Positions 35,705 to 45,450 of a stretch of 64,000 nucleotides of DNA are shown here, piece after piece. The stretch spans positions 34,445,396 to 34,509,395 of the forward strand of contig NC_083603.1 in NCBI RefSeq assembly GCF_029168945.1, written 5' to 3'. Within the stretch, counting starts at the first letter, position 1; each line of letters opens with the position of its first letter. This DNA is from Cannabis sativa. Its lineage: Eukaryota > Streptophyta > Magnoliopsida > Rosales > Cannabaceae. The notes below the pieces were generated by a model that was given only the letters and a program-made list of their open reading frames with translations, was not told the origin of the DNA and made no database searches. The translations under genes were made by a program, and so were the position numbers.

Positions 35705-36920
35705 ATGAACGAGTACCAAGAATTCATTAATCCTGATCTATTTTCTATTAATCCAAAAACTGAGCGCACATTCAAAGAAAGAAGAAGAGCACAACAAAGA
35801 GCACAAGGGGAAATAGAAATGATGGATAACCAAGGAGATTGACAGCGAGTTCAAAGGGAGCTAGCCCCAAACAATGGTCAAAATCTAGTGACCATGGCGA
35901 ATGATAGAGATCAAATCACCCCGACCATCTGTATCCCCTCTTTTCAATGAGCTCAATTCGAGCATTGTGAGGCTAGAAATTCAGGCACCATAGTTTGAAT
36001 TGAAGCTAGTTATGTTCCAGATGCTTCAAACTATGGGACAGTTTAGGGGCGCACCCACCGAAGATCTTCACCTTCATCTTCATCTATTTATGGAAGTGAG
36101 TAATTCTTTCAAATTGCCCAGAGTTATAGAGGATGCCTTGAGGTTGAAGTTATTCCCCTATTCCTTGAGATATCAAGCCCAAGTTTGGTTGAAATCCTTG
36201 CCTTCTACATTAGTTACAACTTGGCAAGAATTAACGGGGCAGTTTTTAATGAAATATTTTCCTCCCACTAAGAATGCTAAGCTCCAAAAGGAGATAACTT
36301 CATTTCAACACTTTGAAGATGAGTCTTTTTATGAGGCATGGGAGAGGTTCATGGAATTATTGCAGAAATGTCCTCACAATGGCATTCTTCATTGTATCCA
36401 AACAGAAACATTTTACAACAGTCTCAATGCTAATACTCGAATGGTGGTTGATGCTTTGGCAAATGGGGCTTTACTTGCTAAGTCTTATAATGAGGCCTAT
36501 GACATTATTGAGAGAATTTCCTACAACAATTACCAGTAGCCTACTACTAGAGAACCTTTGGGGAAGAAAGTTTTCGGTGTTATTGAGGTTGATTCTATTA
36601 CCGCTTTGGCTGCCCAAGTAGCTTCTATGTCAAATATGTTGAAGACTATGAGCATGGGTCAATAAATGGGTTAACATAATGTTTCCTCATCTATGGGTCA
36701 GCTCGAGGAGGTTTTTTGTGTTTATTGTAGTGAGGGCCATACCTTTAAAAATTGTCCATTCAACCCTACATCAGTCTATTACATGGGAAGTCAAAATGGG
36801 TACAATCAAACTTGGCATACAGAAGTAAAGGGGCTAGTCCTATCAATTGGTCTATGCCTTTTAGACCAAACATTCCCCCTGGTTTTTCTTGAAAAACCCA
36901 TTCAACAAAGACCCTAACAA
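35705..36920 (+). pseudogene. gag: Athila gag with zinc knuckle, broken
   Basis: Capsid protein remnant. The ATG at 35705 (MNEYQEFINPDLFS) starts the N-terminus, with stops at about 35846 and 35970. From 36000 to 36539 an open stretch carries the capsid core: FRGAPTEDLHLHLHLFMEV, ALRLKLFPYSLRYQAQVWLK, FLMKYFPPTKNAKLQKEI, YEAWERFMELLQKCPHNG and ETFYNSLNANTRMVVDA, the standard Athila gag order. After a stop at 36537 a nucleocapsid-like part has a CCHC motif CVYCSEGHTFKNC (about 36718-36756) followed by NPTSVYYMG, a typical Athila signature. At least four disruptions make it inactive. Confidence 0.88.
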
Positions 36921-37332
36921 GGCAGCCAAACCAACTCTATGAGAGTATGATGCAAGATTTCATGGTCAAGACAGAAAAATTCATGACAAGAACTGAGAAT
37001 TATTTGGCAAAAAATAACACTACAATCCAAACTCAAGCAACTTCCACGAGAACTCTAGAAAATCAAGTCGGATAACTAGCTAATGAGCTTCAAAATAGGC
37101 CACAAGGTACTTTGCCTAGTGATACAAAACACCTAAGAAGAGTTGGCAAGGAGCATTGCAAAGTGGTAATCTTGAGAAATAGTAAAAATTTGGAGTCAAA
37201 TGAGGCATAGACAATGGGAACAAGGAGCCCACTTTAATTCAAAAAGAGGGGGAAACAAAAAAAAAACCAGTAAGTGCAGCTGTTAAAATTCCACCAATAG
37301 TTACAGCATCAGATCATCATTCTTCTGTAGAA
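36921..37332 (+). pseudogene. Athila gag-protease linker, decayed
   Basis: No long frame, but phrases such as KNNTTIQTQATSTRTLENQV and ANELQNRPQGTLPSDT can be read with stops between. These resemble the linker in which Athila polyproteins say 'LENQ.GQ.A..L..R.QG.LPS'. It joins the gag and protease remnants. Confidence 0.65.
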
Positions 37333-38120
37333 ATGACTTTGCAAAAGCCACCTCCACCATTACCTCAACAATTCAAAAAGCTGCAAGAAGATGGTCAATG
37401 CTTGAGATTTCTTAATGCTCTAAAGCAGCTCCACATCAACATACCATTAGTAGAAGCTTTGGATCAAATTCCAACTCATGTAAAGTTTTTGAAGGATATT
37501 TTGACAAATAAAAAGAGACTTGGGGAGTTTAAAACTATTTCTTTGACTGAGGGTTGTCGTGCCATGTTAAAGAACAAAATTCCACCTGAATTGAAAGATT
37601 TGGGTAGCTTCACTATTCCAATTTCTATTGGGGTTCGAGATGGAGGAAGAGCTCTTTGTAATTTGGGAGCTTAATGCCCATGTCTATTTTCAAGAAGTTA
37701 GGAATTGGAGAAGCACGACCTAAAACAATTACTTTGGAATTGGCGAATTGTTCGATGGCTCATCCGGATGGTAAAATTGAAAATGTCCTAGTAAAGGTGG
37801 ATAAGTTCATCTTCCCGTCAAATTTCATTGTTCTTGACTATGAGGAAGATAGGGAAGTTCTAATCATTTTAGGGAGGCCATTTCTGGCTATGGGAAGGAC
37901 TTTGATAGATGTTGAAAAAGGAGAGCTCACCATGAGAGCTCAAGATAAGGAAGACACATTCAAGGTCTTTCATCCCATGCGTGCTTTGGATGAAATAGGA
38001 GAATGCTTAGCAATTGGAGATATGGATCCCAACATGGTTGAGGAGTCCAAATTAAAAAATAGTAAGAAGGTGAGAAAGAAGACTCCCTTTAAAGAAATCG
38101 CTAAGTATCACGAGCCATAA
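37333..38120 (+). pseudogene. Athila retropepsin-type protease, catalytic Asp lost
   Basis: The aspartic protease would cut the polyprotein. The first part (37333-37674) ends GSFTIPISIGVRDGG...ALCNLGA and then a stop. The second part (37674-38120) continues MPMSIFKKLGIGEARPKTIT, DKFIFPSNFIVLDYEEDREV, IILGRPFLAMGRTLIDVEKG. In intact Athila the site reads CDLGAS, with Asp as the catalytic residue; here it is CNLGA, so Asp has become Asn, and about ten bases covering Ser and the following residues are missing, causing the frame change. The flap and ILGRPFL region are otherwise well kept. Confidence 0.88.
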
Positions 38121-38189
38121 GAAAGCAAAGACAAAGAATCAATTGACCCTAAAAAACCACCCAAAAATAAGAGAAAGTAAAAGAAGCTT

Positions 38190-38405
38190 AGTAGAAAAAT
38201 TTGGTCTAAAATGTTTGAAGTTGGGAAACAAGTGATTTTTACCAACTCTTTAACGAAAGCTACTCATGGATGACTAGATTCAAGGTGTGATGGATCTTTC
38301 TTGGTGGTGAGAGTATACCCCGATGGGGTGGTGGAATTACGTGATTCACTTTCAGGAAGAAAATTCTTGGTGAAAGGCTAAAGAGCATAGTTTGGGGGAT
38401 GAGGT
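38190..38405 (+). pseudogene. Athila integrase C-terminal piece
   Basis: One frame reads KMFEVGKQVIFTNSL, then a stop, SRCDGSFLVVRVYPDGVVEL and DSLSGRKFLVKG. This is the C-terminal DNA-binding part of Ty3/gypsy integrase, which in relatives lies about 2 kb beyond the protease. Its closeness to the protease (70 bases) shows that RT, RNase H and the integrase core have been removed by deletion. Confidence 0.8.
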
Positions 38406-39744
38406 CAACTGAGAAAATACCTCCATCACTTTGAAAGAAGCTTGAAAAAGGACTTCGAGTTGCCATGGCCTTAATGTATCACATTTAGGCAACCTAAGAG
38501 CAAAAGAACGAGATTTTATCAAGTTTAATATATATTATGTAATAAGTTTGGGGTGTGCCACCCCTTGTAAAAAGAAAAGAAAAAAACATAAAAAAGAAAA
38601 ATACATTTATTCATACTTATATAATAACATATATATATTTGTTCCCTGTTGTTACTAATGCTTTTGCAATGGTTGTGGTGATTCATTACAAGTACAAAAT
38701 AAGAAATTGCAAAAAAAGAGAATTGGTTAAGTGTGGTGAAAGTAGGATTTTATTTTAGAATCAGGAGGTTCTAGGATTTACAGCAATGTTTCAGCATTAT
38801 TTCAACATTTTGAAGCAAAAAGACAAAAGAAAATTCTATGTTGAAGTAATGTTGTAGTCTCTGGGAGCATGTGAAGTTGGACATTTTCGGGGGTTTTCGA
38901 AATCTATTCTCACTAATTTGGGGGTTTTGAAAAGAAAATGTTGAAGTAAAATTTACTTATTAAACTAAAACCCCTAAATCTTTAATCGTAAAACCCTTTC
39001 ACAAATATATCCTCTTCTCATTTCAATTTTCCTTTCCAGTAAACACCTAGCCGCACCATCTTCTTCACCCTAACCCCCATATCCACCATTTTCATCTTCT
39101 TCCCTGAGCCTCAAGCTGCCTCTCTGTGCTTCACCAACACCATCTCATCTTCACCAGCGAGCTCCCACCCTAGCAGCAGCTTTGTCCCCACCATTTTCTC
39201 ATCTCTGAGTGTTCTTTCACAATAACAGCAACTCACGAAGGCCCAAAGAATTAGTGCTAGCCACCATTCTTGACCATTTTGAGCTCCTCTCTAGTTTTTT
39301 TGGAGTAACACTATTGAGGAGGACAAGGACTCTACTGGTGAAGAGTCTGAGTAACTTGAGGGGGATTTCTTTGCCTTGAACTTTTATTTTTAGTTTATTT
39401 AAATTAGTTTTTTTGTTCATTGTTTTGTATTTTGTTGTTGTTTGAATTACTATTGTTGTTGTTTTTGTGTGTTCATTTTTGTTTTGAGAGGATTTTGGTT
39501 TGTTTAGTCATGTTTAGCATGTTGCACGATGATGGAAATTGTTGTTTCCCTCCATTTGTGATGTGCCTAATCTCTTTGTGTCTTATGTGCTTGTTTTTAA
39601 GTGTTCTTGATGTCTAAATGTCTTGCTAGTAGTGATTCTCTAAATAGGTGTGTGCTTATATAATCCAACTTTGCTTTGAGTTTCCTAGAATAACGACACA
39701 TTGAGAAAGTTTATGTGACTAGAGTTGTTTAGTGTGGTCCTCAA
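38406..39744 (+). other. Athila 3' non-coding region
   Basis: Contains a G-rich AAGTTTGGGGTGTG tract at about 38545, AT-rich stretches, and a pyrimidine-rich segment at 39000-39215. No envelope-like or other protein is recognised. This part has no counterpart left of 32826. Confidence 0.6.
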
Positions 39745-41253
39745 GGTAAAATCGTAGCTAGCATTACACCTTAGGAATGATCTAGGACATTTTTGGATGA
39801 TTGAACCTTTCAAGCTATCCCGTTGAATAGTAATTTCCCTAAGTCACACTTATTTGAGCCAATTTCCCTATTTATTCTTAACAACCATCAATGATTGTAA
39901 CTCCTACTCATGATTTCGTTTATCCTTAAATAATCGAACATACCTTCTAAAATTTATCGAGGAAAAATTAGATGCAGGTGGTTAGATGAGTGGGTTCCTC
40001 TTGGAAATATTATAATGAGCTCTTCCTAATTTTATTTATATAGCCACATTGGGGAAAATGATGAGATTTAAGTTTTAGGTGTGTGGGAATGAGCTCATAA
40101 GACTATATACATAATTATCTTGCTATAAATATATATATACACGCATATACTATATCTATCAGGTTAGAAGAAACAATATATTATCAATGAGAGAGAGTTC
40201 CTTGGAGTGTACAACCTTTTTTCAAAGCTAATTTGTGTTAACTCTCGCTCTGTATATGTGTTTATTGGAAAGTAACAATAGCAAGAGAATTAAAGTTGAA
40301 TCAAATCATTCATTGTGGGTTAAAAGTGCATTTTGGGTGAAAGCTTTAAAGAGAAAGAAAGGTCCTTGATAAATTGAGGGGGTTAGGTTACTAGACATAG
40401 AAATATTAACTTTTATCCTACTCTAACCTAAGCCTCACATTACAAGCCTAATAAAGTCCTTTAAATCTTGGGTGTAGACTACATTAGTGGAGAGGATTGC
40501 ACTAATTCAACTTGTGGAAGCAAAATTTTTAAACTTGAAGATCGAGGTTAGTTATAATAGGGATTCAAAGGTTTTTGTGGGAAGTATTTCCACACTCTAT
40601 TGATTGAATTACTCAAAATAGGCATTAATGATATCTATAACATTCGAAACTTGATTGAGACACATAAGTTCAAGGCATATTCACGTTTTTTTTTTTTTAT
40701 GAATAAGATGATTTTTCATTACTCCAATAGACCTTTTGTACACCCAAAGAGCATCCTCAAATAAAAAGAGAGGACCTCACTTCTATAATATTTACAAGGA
40801 ATCAAACCACATTTTGTCACCATTAGAAACCTTCTTTGGCCATATACATGATACTCTACTCTTAGTTACATTTTGTACCTGTTGAAAAATCACCTTGCAA
40901 TTGCTTTCTTTAACAGCCCAAAGCTTAGCATTTCGACAGCTCGAAACCGAGTAAACCAGTGCAGCAAGAGCAGCAGTAAGCATGGTTATCTTGATCTTGC
41001 TCACCTTCGCTTTCCCTAGACAAATAATAGCCCGCTCCACTGTTTTCACACTAGTTCTCCAGCCCAGCCAGTCCTTGACCAACTCAAGATATTCACGTAT
41101 TTGTGAGAGAATTTTCTTCGCTAAACTAATTCTGAATGAGCAGTACCCTCTCGGTTAGAAACTTTTTTGGTGTTGTTGTTTTCTTTGTTGTTATTGTTCT
41201 TTTGTTTTTAATTTTCAATACTCAAGGACAAGAAATACACTAAGTTTGGGGTG
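39745..41253 (+). repeat. Athila 3' internal region, second copy
   Basis: Second copy of 32826-34039, interrupted by the LINE fragment at 40686-41088, ending in the polypurine tract CTAAGTTTGGGGTG before the LTR. Confidence 0.85.
40677..41097 (-). mobile_element. 5'-truncated LINE insertion with target duplication
   Basis: A T run of 13 at 40686-40698 is the poly-A tail of a minus-strand LINE. The insertion (40686-41088) is flanked by ATATTCACG at 40677-40685 and 41089-41097, and the sister copy at 33850 has the uninterrupted site. The minus-strand frame 41082-40792 reads MVKDWLGWRTSVKTVERAI, TAALAALVYSVSSCRNAKLW, RVSCIWPKKVSNGDKMWF, matching the C-terminal end of plant L1-type ORF2. Only about 400 bases are kept, as in most LINE copies. 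Confidence 0.92.
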
Positions 41254-43021
41254 TGATAACTCTACGATATAGGGTTATTGTTATGATCTTTAAACTAATT
41301 TGTTGTGTAAAGAGTAATGAAAGTGTGTTTGTTTGTTAAGTTCGGTTAGTTTTTTCTTTATTTTTTATATAGTATACTAGCTTTTGAGATTTGTAAACTA
41401 GTTATGTTTGACTATGTTTATTTAATTAAACCTTGTCAGTTGTTAGGAATGAAAGTTAAAGTGCTAAGGGAATGGAAATGATGCAAGGCTAAAAGGGTTA
41501 TTGAAGCTAAAAGTGGGAGGAATCGCTGAATAGAATGCTATAACAATTCAGCATTCTGGGCAGTGACATGGTCAAGTTACAAAGATAATTGAATCCATCC
41601 ACATCAACACCCATGTGGCAGTCATTTAAATTCATACCGACTGGCTAATGTGAGAATAGGAAACAAAGAGATTATGTGGGCCAAAGAGAGATGTTTTACT
41701 TTCTAATTAGGGTAAATGAGGTGTACCCTAAGGGAAGAGAAGAAAAAGAAGTACTAGCCTCCATTGACATTCATTACACACACATGAGCTGTAGAAAGAG
41801 AGAAGAAATATTGTAGAAAGAAAAGTACTCAAGATCAAGTACCTAAAAGAGGAAATCAATCGAGGAAAGAAGGAGGAGGACACAAGCTTCATTAGCTTGA
41901 ATTTCTATTCTTCTTCTTCTATTTTCTTCCTTTCTTTATATACTTCGAGTTTGATAATTTTGTAAAAATAAGTAGCAGCCATTTATGAACAGATTTTATT
42001 TTGGATTGTAATTACTGGTTTGAACATGAGCTAAGCTTCTTGCCAAAAAACCTTTTTTTTATTTTTTCTCGCCCAATCATAACCGGTTCAATTCTCAAAT
42101 TAAAAGTAAATAGAATAAATAATACTTTCATACAAAATCTTAATAGAATTAGATGTAATGATTAATAAATTCATCTGTTTAATTCAATATCTACATAATA
42201 GAAAAATTATATCAATTATTTTTTTCTATTTGGGAGTTGATAAACAATCAAAATTACTATTAGTCTTTATTAGTGTCAAATAGTAATGGGGAGACTTGAA
42301 TGGCTATGAATCCCTTATGACTTGAACTAAGTAATTTGAATGCATGATTTTAGCATTTTTTTCTTTGTTCATTCAAGTAAGCTTACAGTTTATTAATTGT
42401 TATTAATTGGCCATGAGTAACAATTGGCTAAGCTACATCTGGTTCTAGAAAGGCTAGATCTAGTAGTTACAACTTCAATGATGCAAGTGAAGTCCCAGGT
42501 TTAGGTTTTTCTTAGTAAATGAAATAAGGATATTTCATTACCTAGCATAACTTGAGAATTGATGTTTAATTGCAACTAGATTTGGTATAGGAATATATTA
42601 AACTAAGTGGTAGAACTCAATCTGTGAGTTTTGGAAAAATCTCATAAACACATGAAAGATTCTGTTTAACTCTGTGCAACTTTGCTAAATGAATGTTGTA
42701 ACGACTAAGAAAATTTAACATAGGGGGATTTAGCTATTCAAGTCTATCATTTCATAGATACTTTTTCTTGCAATTAATTTACTAGTATTTGTTGCCTTAT
42801 TTTAAGAATTTTTTTTTCTCCTCACCAATTTATTTTAGTTTCATCACTTATCCATTTGTTTTTTTTTTTTTTAATTTTCCTTACAAAAGACTTTAAGTTG
42901 TTAATTAGTTGGTTTTACATCTATTTTAATTTGCAATCCCTATGGAGATGAGACTCAACTTATCATTATATTACTTGTTGTAAATTACGTGCACTTGCGT
43001 AGTATATTCATTTTCACAATA
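41254..43021 (+). repeat. Athila LTR 2 with 245-bp insertion
   Basis: TGATAACTCTACGATATAG...TTTTCACAATA. Apart from 42042-42286 it has the length of LTR 1. The terminal CAACA is CAATA here. Confidence 0.85.
42042..42286. mobile_element. Unidentified 245-bp insertion in Athila LTR 2
   Basis: LTR 1 reads ...GGTTCTTGAGACTTG at 34826-34840; LTR 2 has CTTCTTG, then about 245 AT-rich bases (CCAAAAAACC...AATGGGG), then AGACTTG. No clear terminal inverted repeat or target duplication, and no coding frame. A small non-autonomous transposon is the likely explanation. Confidence 0.55.
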
Positions 43022-43176
43022 GTATGTCTAATTGATGTCCAATGTAGTTTTTGGCCACCTTGCACTATGACAGTCCTGGAAATTAAAAACCTAGTTGAGG
43101 ATGTCAACTTGGGCACCGAGTGGAAACCCTAGGTGCCCAAGTTGACTTTTGGGTTGCAGGTTCGCGTAATTTTAGC
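43022..43176. other. Spacer with perfect 14-bp hairpin
   Basis: Contains GTCAACTTGGGCAC at 43103-43116 and its exact inverse GTGCCCAAGTTGAC at 43133-43146 with a 16-base loop. No gene. Confidence 0.8.
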
Positions 43177-43181
43177 TCCCG
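43177..43181. repeat. Target site duplication TCCCG, left
   Basis: TCCCG directly before TGTAACACCC; repeated at 52650-52654 directly after GGCTTTACA. Confidence 0.9.
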
Positions 43182-45432
43182 TGTAACACCCTAACTAATT
43201 TAGGTGTATTACGTGATTTTTAAACGTACTGTGCAGCTCGTTGCTAACCAACGAGGTTTATGGAAAAACGTGATTAATTAAAATTTTGCTTTTTCATTAA
43301 ACTTATAAACCATTTTACCAAAAAGTCTCGGGATCCCGATTTATAAAAATATTTACAAACGTTTTTACTATTCAACTTTTACATCAAAATAAGGTCATCT
43401 AACGACCGTTACAAAAATCTCAGCCCTGCTGTCCCGAGGATCGAACGCTCCAGGCCTAACCGCCCCGACATGTACAACCCCATAAGCTCGCTCACGGTCC
43501 ATCAGCAACTGCCTTGCCTTTACCTACACATGAACGTAAACTGTGAGTCGACAGACTCAGTAAGAAAAGCATACTAATATCATACATAAAACTGACTGCC
43601 GTGTCCAACACGATACTGAGTCCCGCTACTGCCATGTCCAACATGGTACTGAGCACTACTACCATGTCCAACATGGTACTGAGTTTTGAACGTTCAGGGG
43701 ACGGTACTATTGACAAGTATCCTCCTGATCGGTCGAACCGGTCATACTCCGGCTGTTGGTCATACTCCAGCCTGTACCGACGGGATAGGTCAATAGCACT
43801 GAACCACCAACCAGTGTCAGCCTGATCGGTCGAATCGGTCATACTCCGCCGGGTCATACTCCGGCTGTACCGACGTGACAGGGTTGGGTGGTTCGAAGCC
43901 TAAATACATATCTAATGTAAACTAACAGGCTTCCTACATGCACGCTAAACATGTAATCTACATATGCATACTGTTATACTAATCTTACCTGGATTCGATT
44001 TCGGGTGTGCCGTCAACCCGACCGGAAATGAAGGCGAACGGCGGATTCATCGGCTCCTAAACCATAAAAATCACAACGCTATAAGTGACACGCTAAATCA
44101 CTTCCCGGGGACTAAAACTTGAAACTAAAAGTTTCCCTATCGATAAAAAGCATGGCAATACCCCTAAAAACCCAAAAACGAGGAAAACTAGGGTTCTGAA
44201 AAATCCCCAACCGGAAGACCGGTTGCCCAACCGGAATTCCGGTTCTGGAAAAATCTGAACCCCCATCCGGAATTCCGGATGCTCAACCGGAATTCCGGTT
44301 CCTCGCAGGCAGCAACCAAAAATTCACATATCTTGACCAATTCGAACCCAATTGATCCCAAACTTTCCAGACCTGCTCTATAGGTCCCAAATGACCATTC
44401 CAAGGCCTCAAACCTACCCAGAAACCTCACAAGCAAATTTCACCATAGGAGCTCAAGCTTTGAGTTCCAAACTCAAGCTTGAGCAAACCATCAAAACAAG
44501 CATGCAAACCAACTAAAATCAACCTAAACCAGCATATTATAACCTCTGAAAACCAACAACAACATCCAACAATTCACAGAAACAAAACATCACATTTTCT
44601 TTCCAAAATTCATAACTTTTGCTAAGAAAACTCAAGGCTTTAACAATCTAACCTACATGCTTCTAACATAGCTTAAACAACAACAATAATCATGCTTTAA
44701 AACCACTTAAATCAACAACAAAACACAACAGAAACATCTCTCAAAAATCACATGCATTATCATCCAATTTCATCATTTTTCTTCAAGAAAATTAAAGAGA
44801 AAGAGTTAGAATTTACATACCACAACCTAGAGTTCACAATTAGAATGAATTTAGCTTTGAGAATTGATGAAAAACCCAGCTTTGCACCCCAAAGTTCCCA
44901 GCCGAAAGTGAAGAGGAAAAGAGAGAGTTTTCTTTGAAAATTTTCTATTTTTGACTAAGTGTGGAAAATGAAGGAAAAAGGGTTTTTCAAGCATATATTA
45001 ACCTTTTATTAAATCCATTTCAGCCAAAAGATTATTTAAAAAAAATAAACATTAATCCATTTATTAAATCATATAAGACAAAACATCATTGGGGCAAAAA
45101 GACCATTTTGCCCCTCCATACTAAAACCACATAATAATCACTAAAGGGGGTATTTTTGGGACATTCTAAATTCCCGGCCATTCCCGACATTCCCAATGTC
45201 TAAAACCCGTCCCCAAAATACTAACATACTAAGTTGTGATTTCTACTGAGCCAAACGCCGAGTTCCAAAATACCGGACACCGGAAATGCGAAATATAAAA
45301 ACTGCTGATGACATAATTATGCATATCTGAATTCCATAAATAACAATGATAAATTATTTAAATAGCTATAAATAATTTCCTGATTAATCATAAATAACTG
45401 CTAATTTCCAAATTAACTAAGCGGGCTTTACA
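43182..45432 (-). repeat. 3' LTR of Tekay element
   Basis: 2251 bp, TGTAACACCC on the plus strand at the left end and GGGCTTTACA at the right. The segment 44451-45432 has the same length and, by eye, the same sequence as 51668-52649. Differences from the other LTR cluster in the GC-rich part 43430-44320. Includes tandem units with the core CCATGTCCAACATGG (43628-43682), CGGTCGAAC-CGGTCATACTCC repeats (43728-43880), and four palindromes at 44209-44300. Confidence 0.95.
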
Positions 45433-45450
45433 ACTATTCCCCCCTTAAAA
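45433..45450 (-). other. Polypurine tract of Tekay element
   Basis: Minus strand TTTTAAGGGGGGAATAGT adjoins the LTR. The pol stop codon TAG (45434-45436) lies in it, one base from the LTR. Confidence 0.88.

Larger units (their letters stand above)
32826..43021 (+). mobile_element. Athila-lineage gypsy element, tandem and internally deleted
   Basis: Order: 3' internal region (32826-34039), LTR (34040-35565), primer site, gag, protease, integrase C-terminal piece, long non-coding 3' part, 3' internal region again (39745-41253), LTR (41254-43021). The second 3' region carries a LINE insertion and the second LTR a 245-bp insertion. Because a 3' internal region with its polypurine tract precedes the left LTR, the left LTR is not a simple 5' end; the whole looks like a truncated LTR-internal-LTR-internal-LTR tandem. 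The RT, RNase H and integrase core are missing. Confidence 0.8.

Noticed and set aside
39000..39420. Pyrimidine-rich stretch followed by open frames, like a gene 5' end
   Set aside because: Lies in the Athila 3' non-coding region; no domain or continued frame.
44752..44937. 61-codon frame identical to 51969-52154
   Set aside because: LTR sequence; identical only because the LTRs are.
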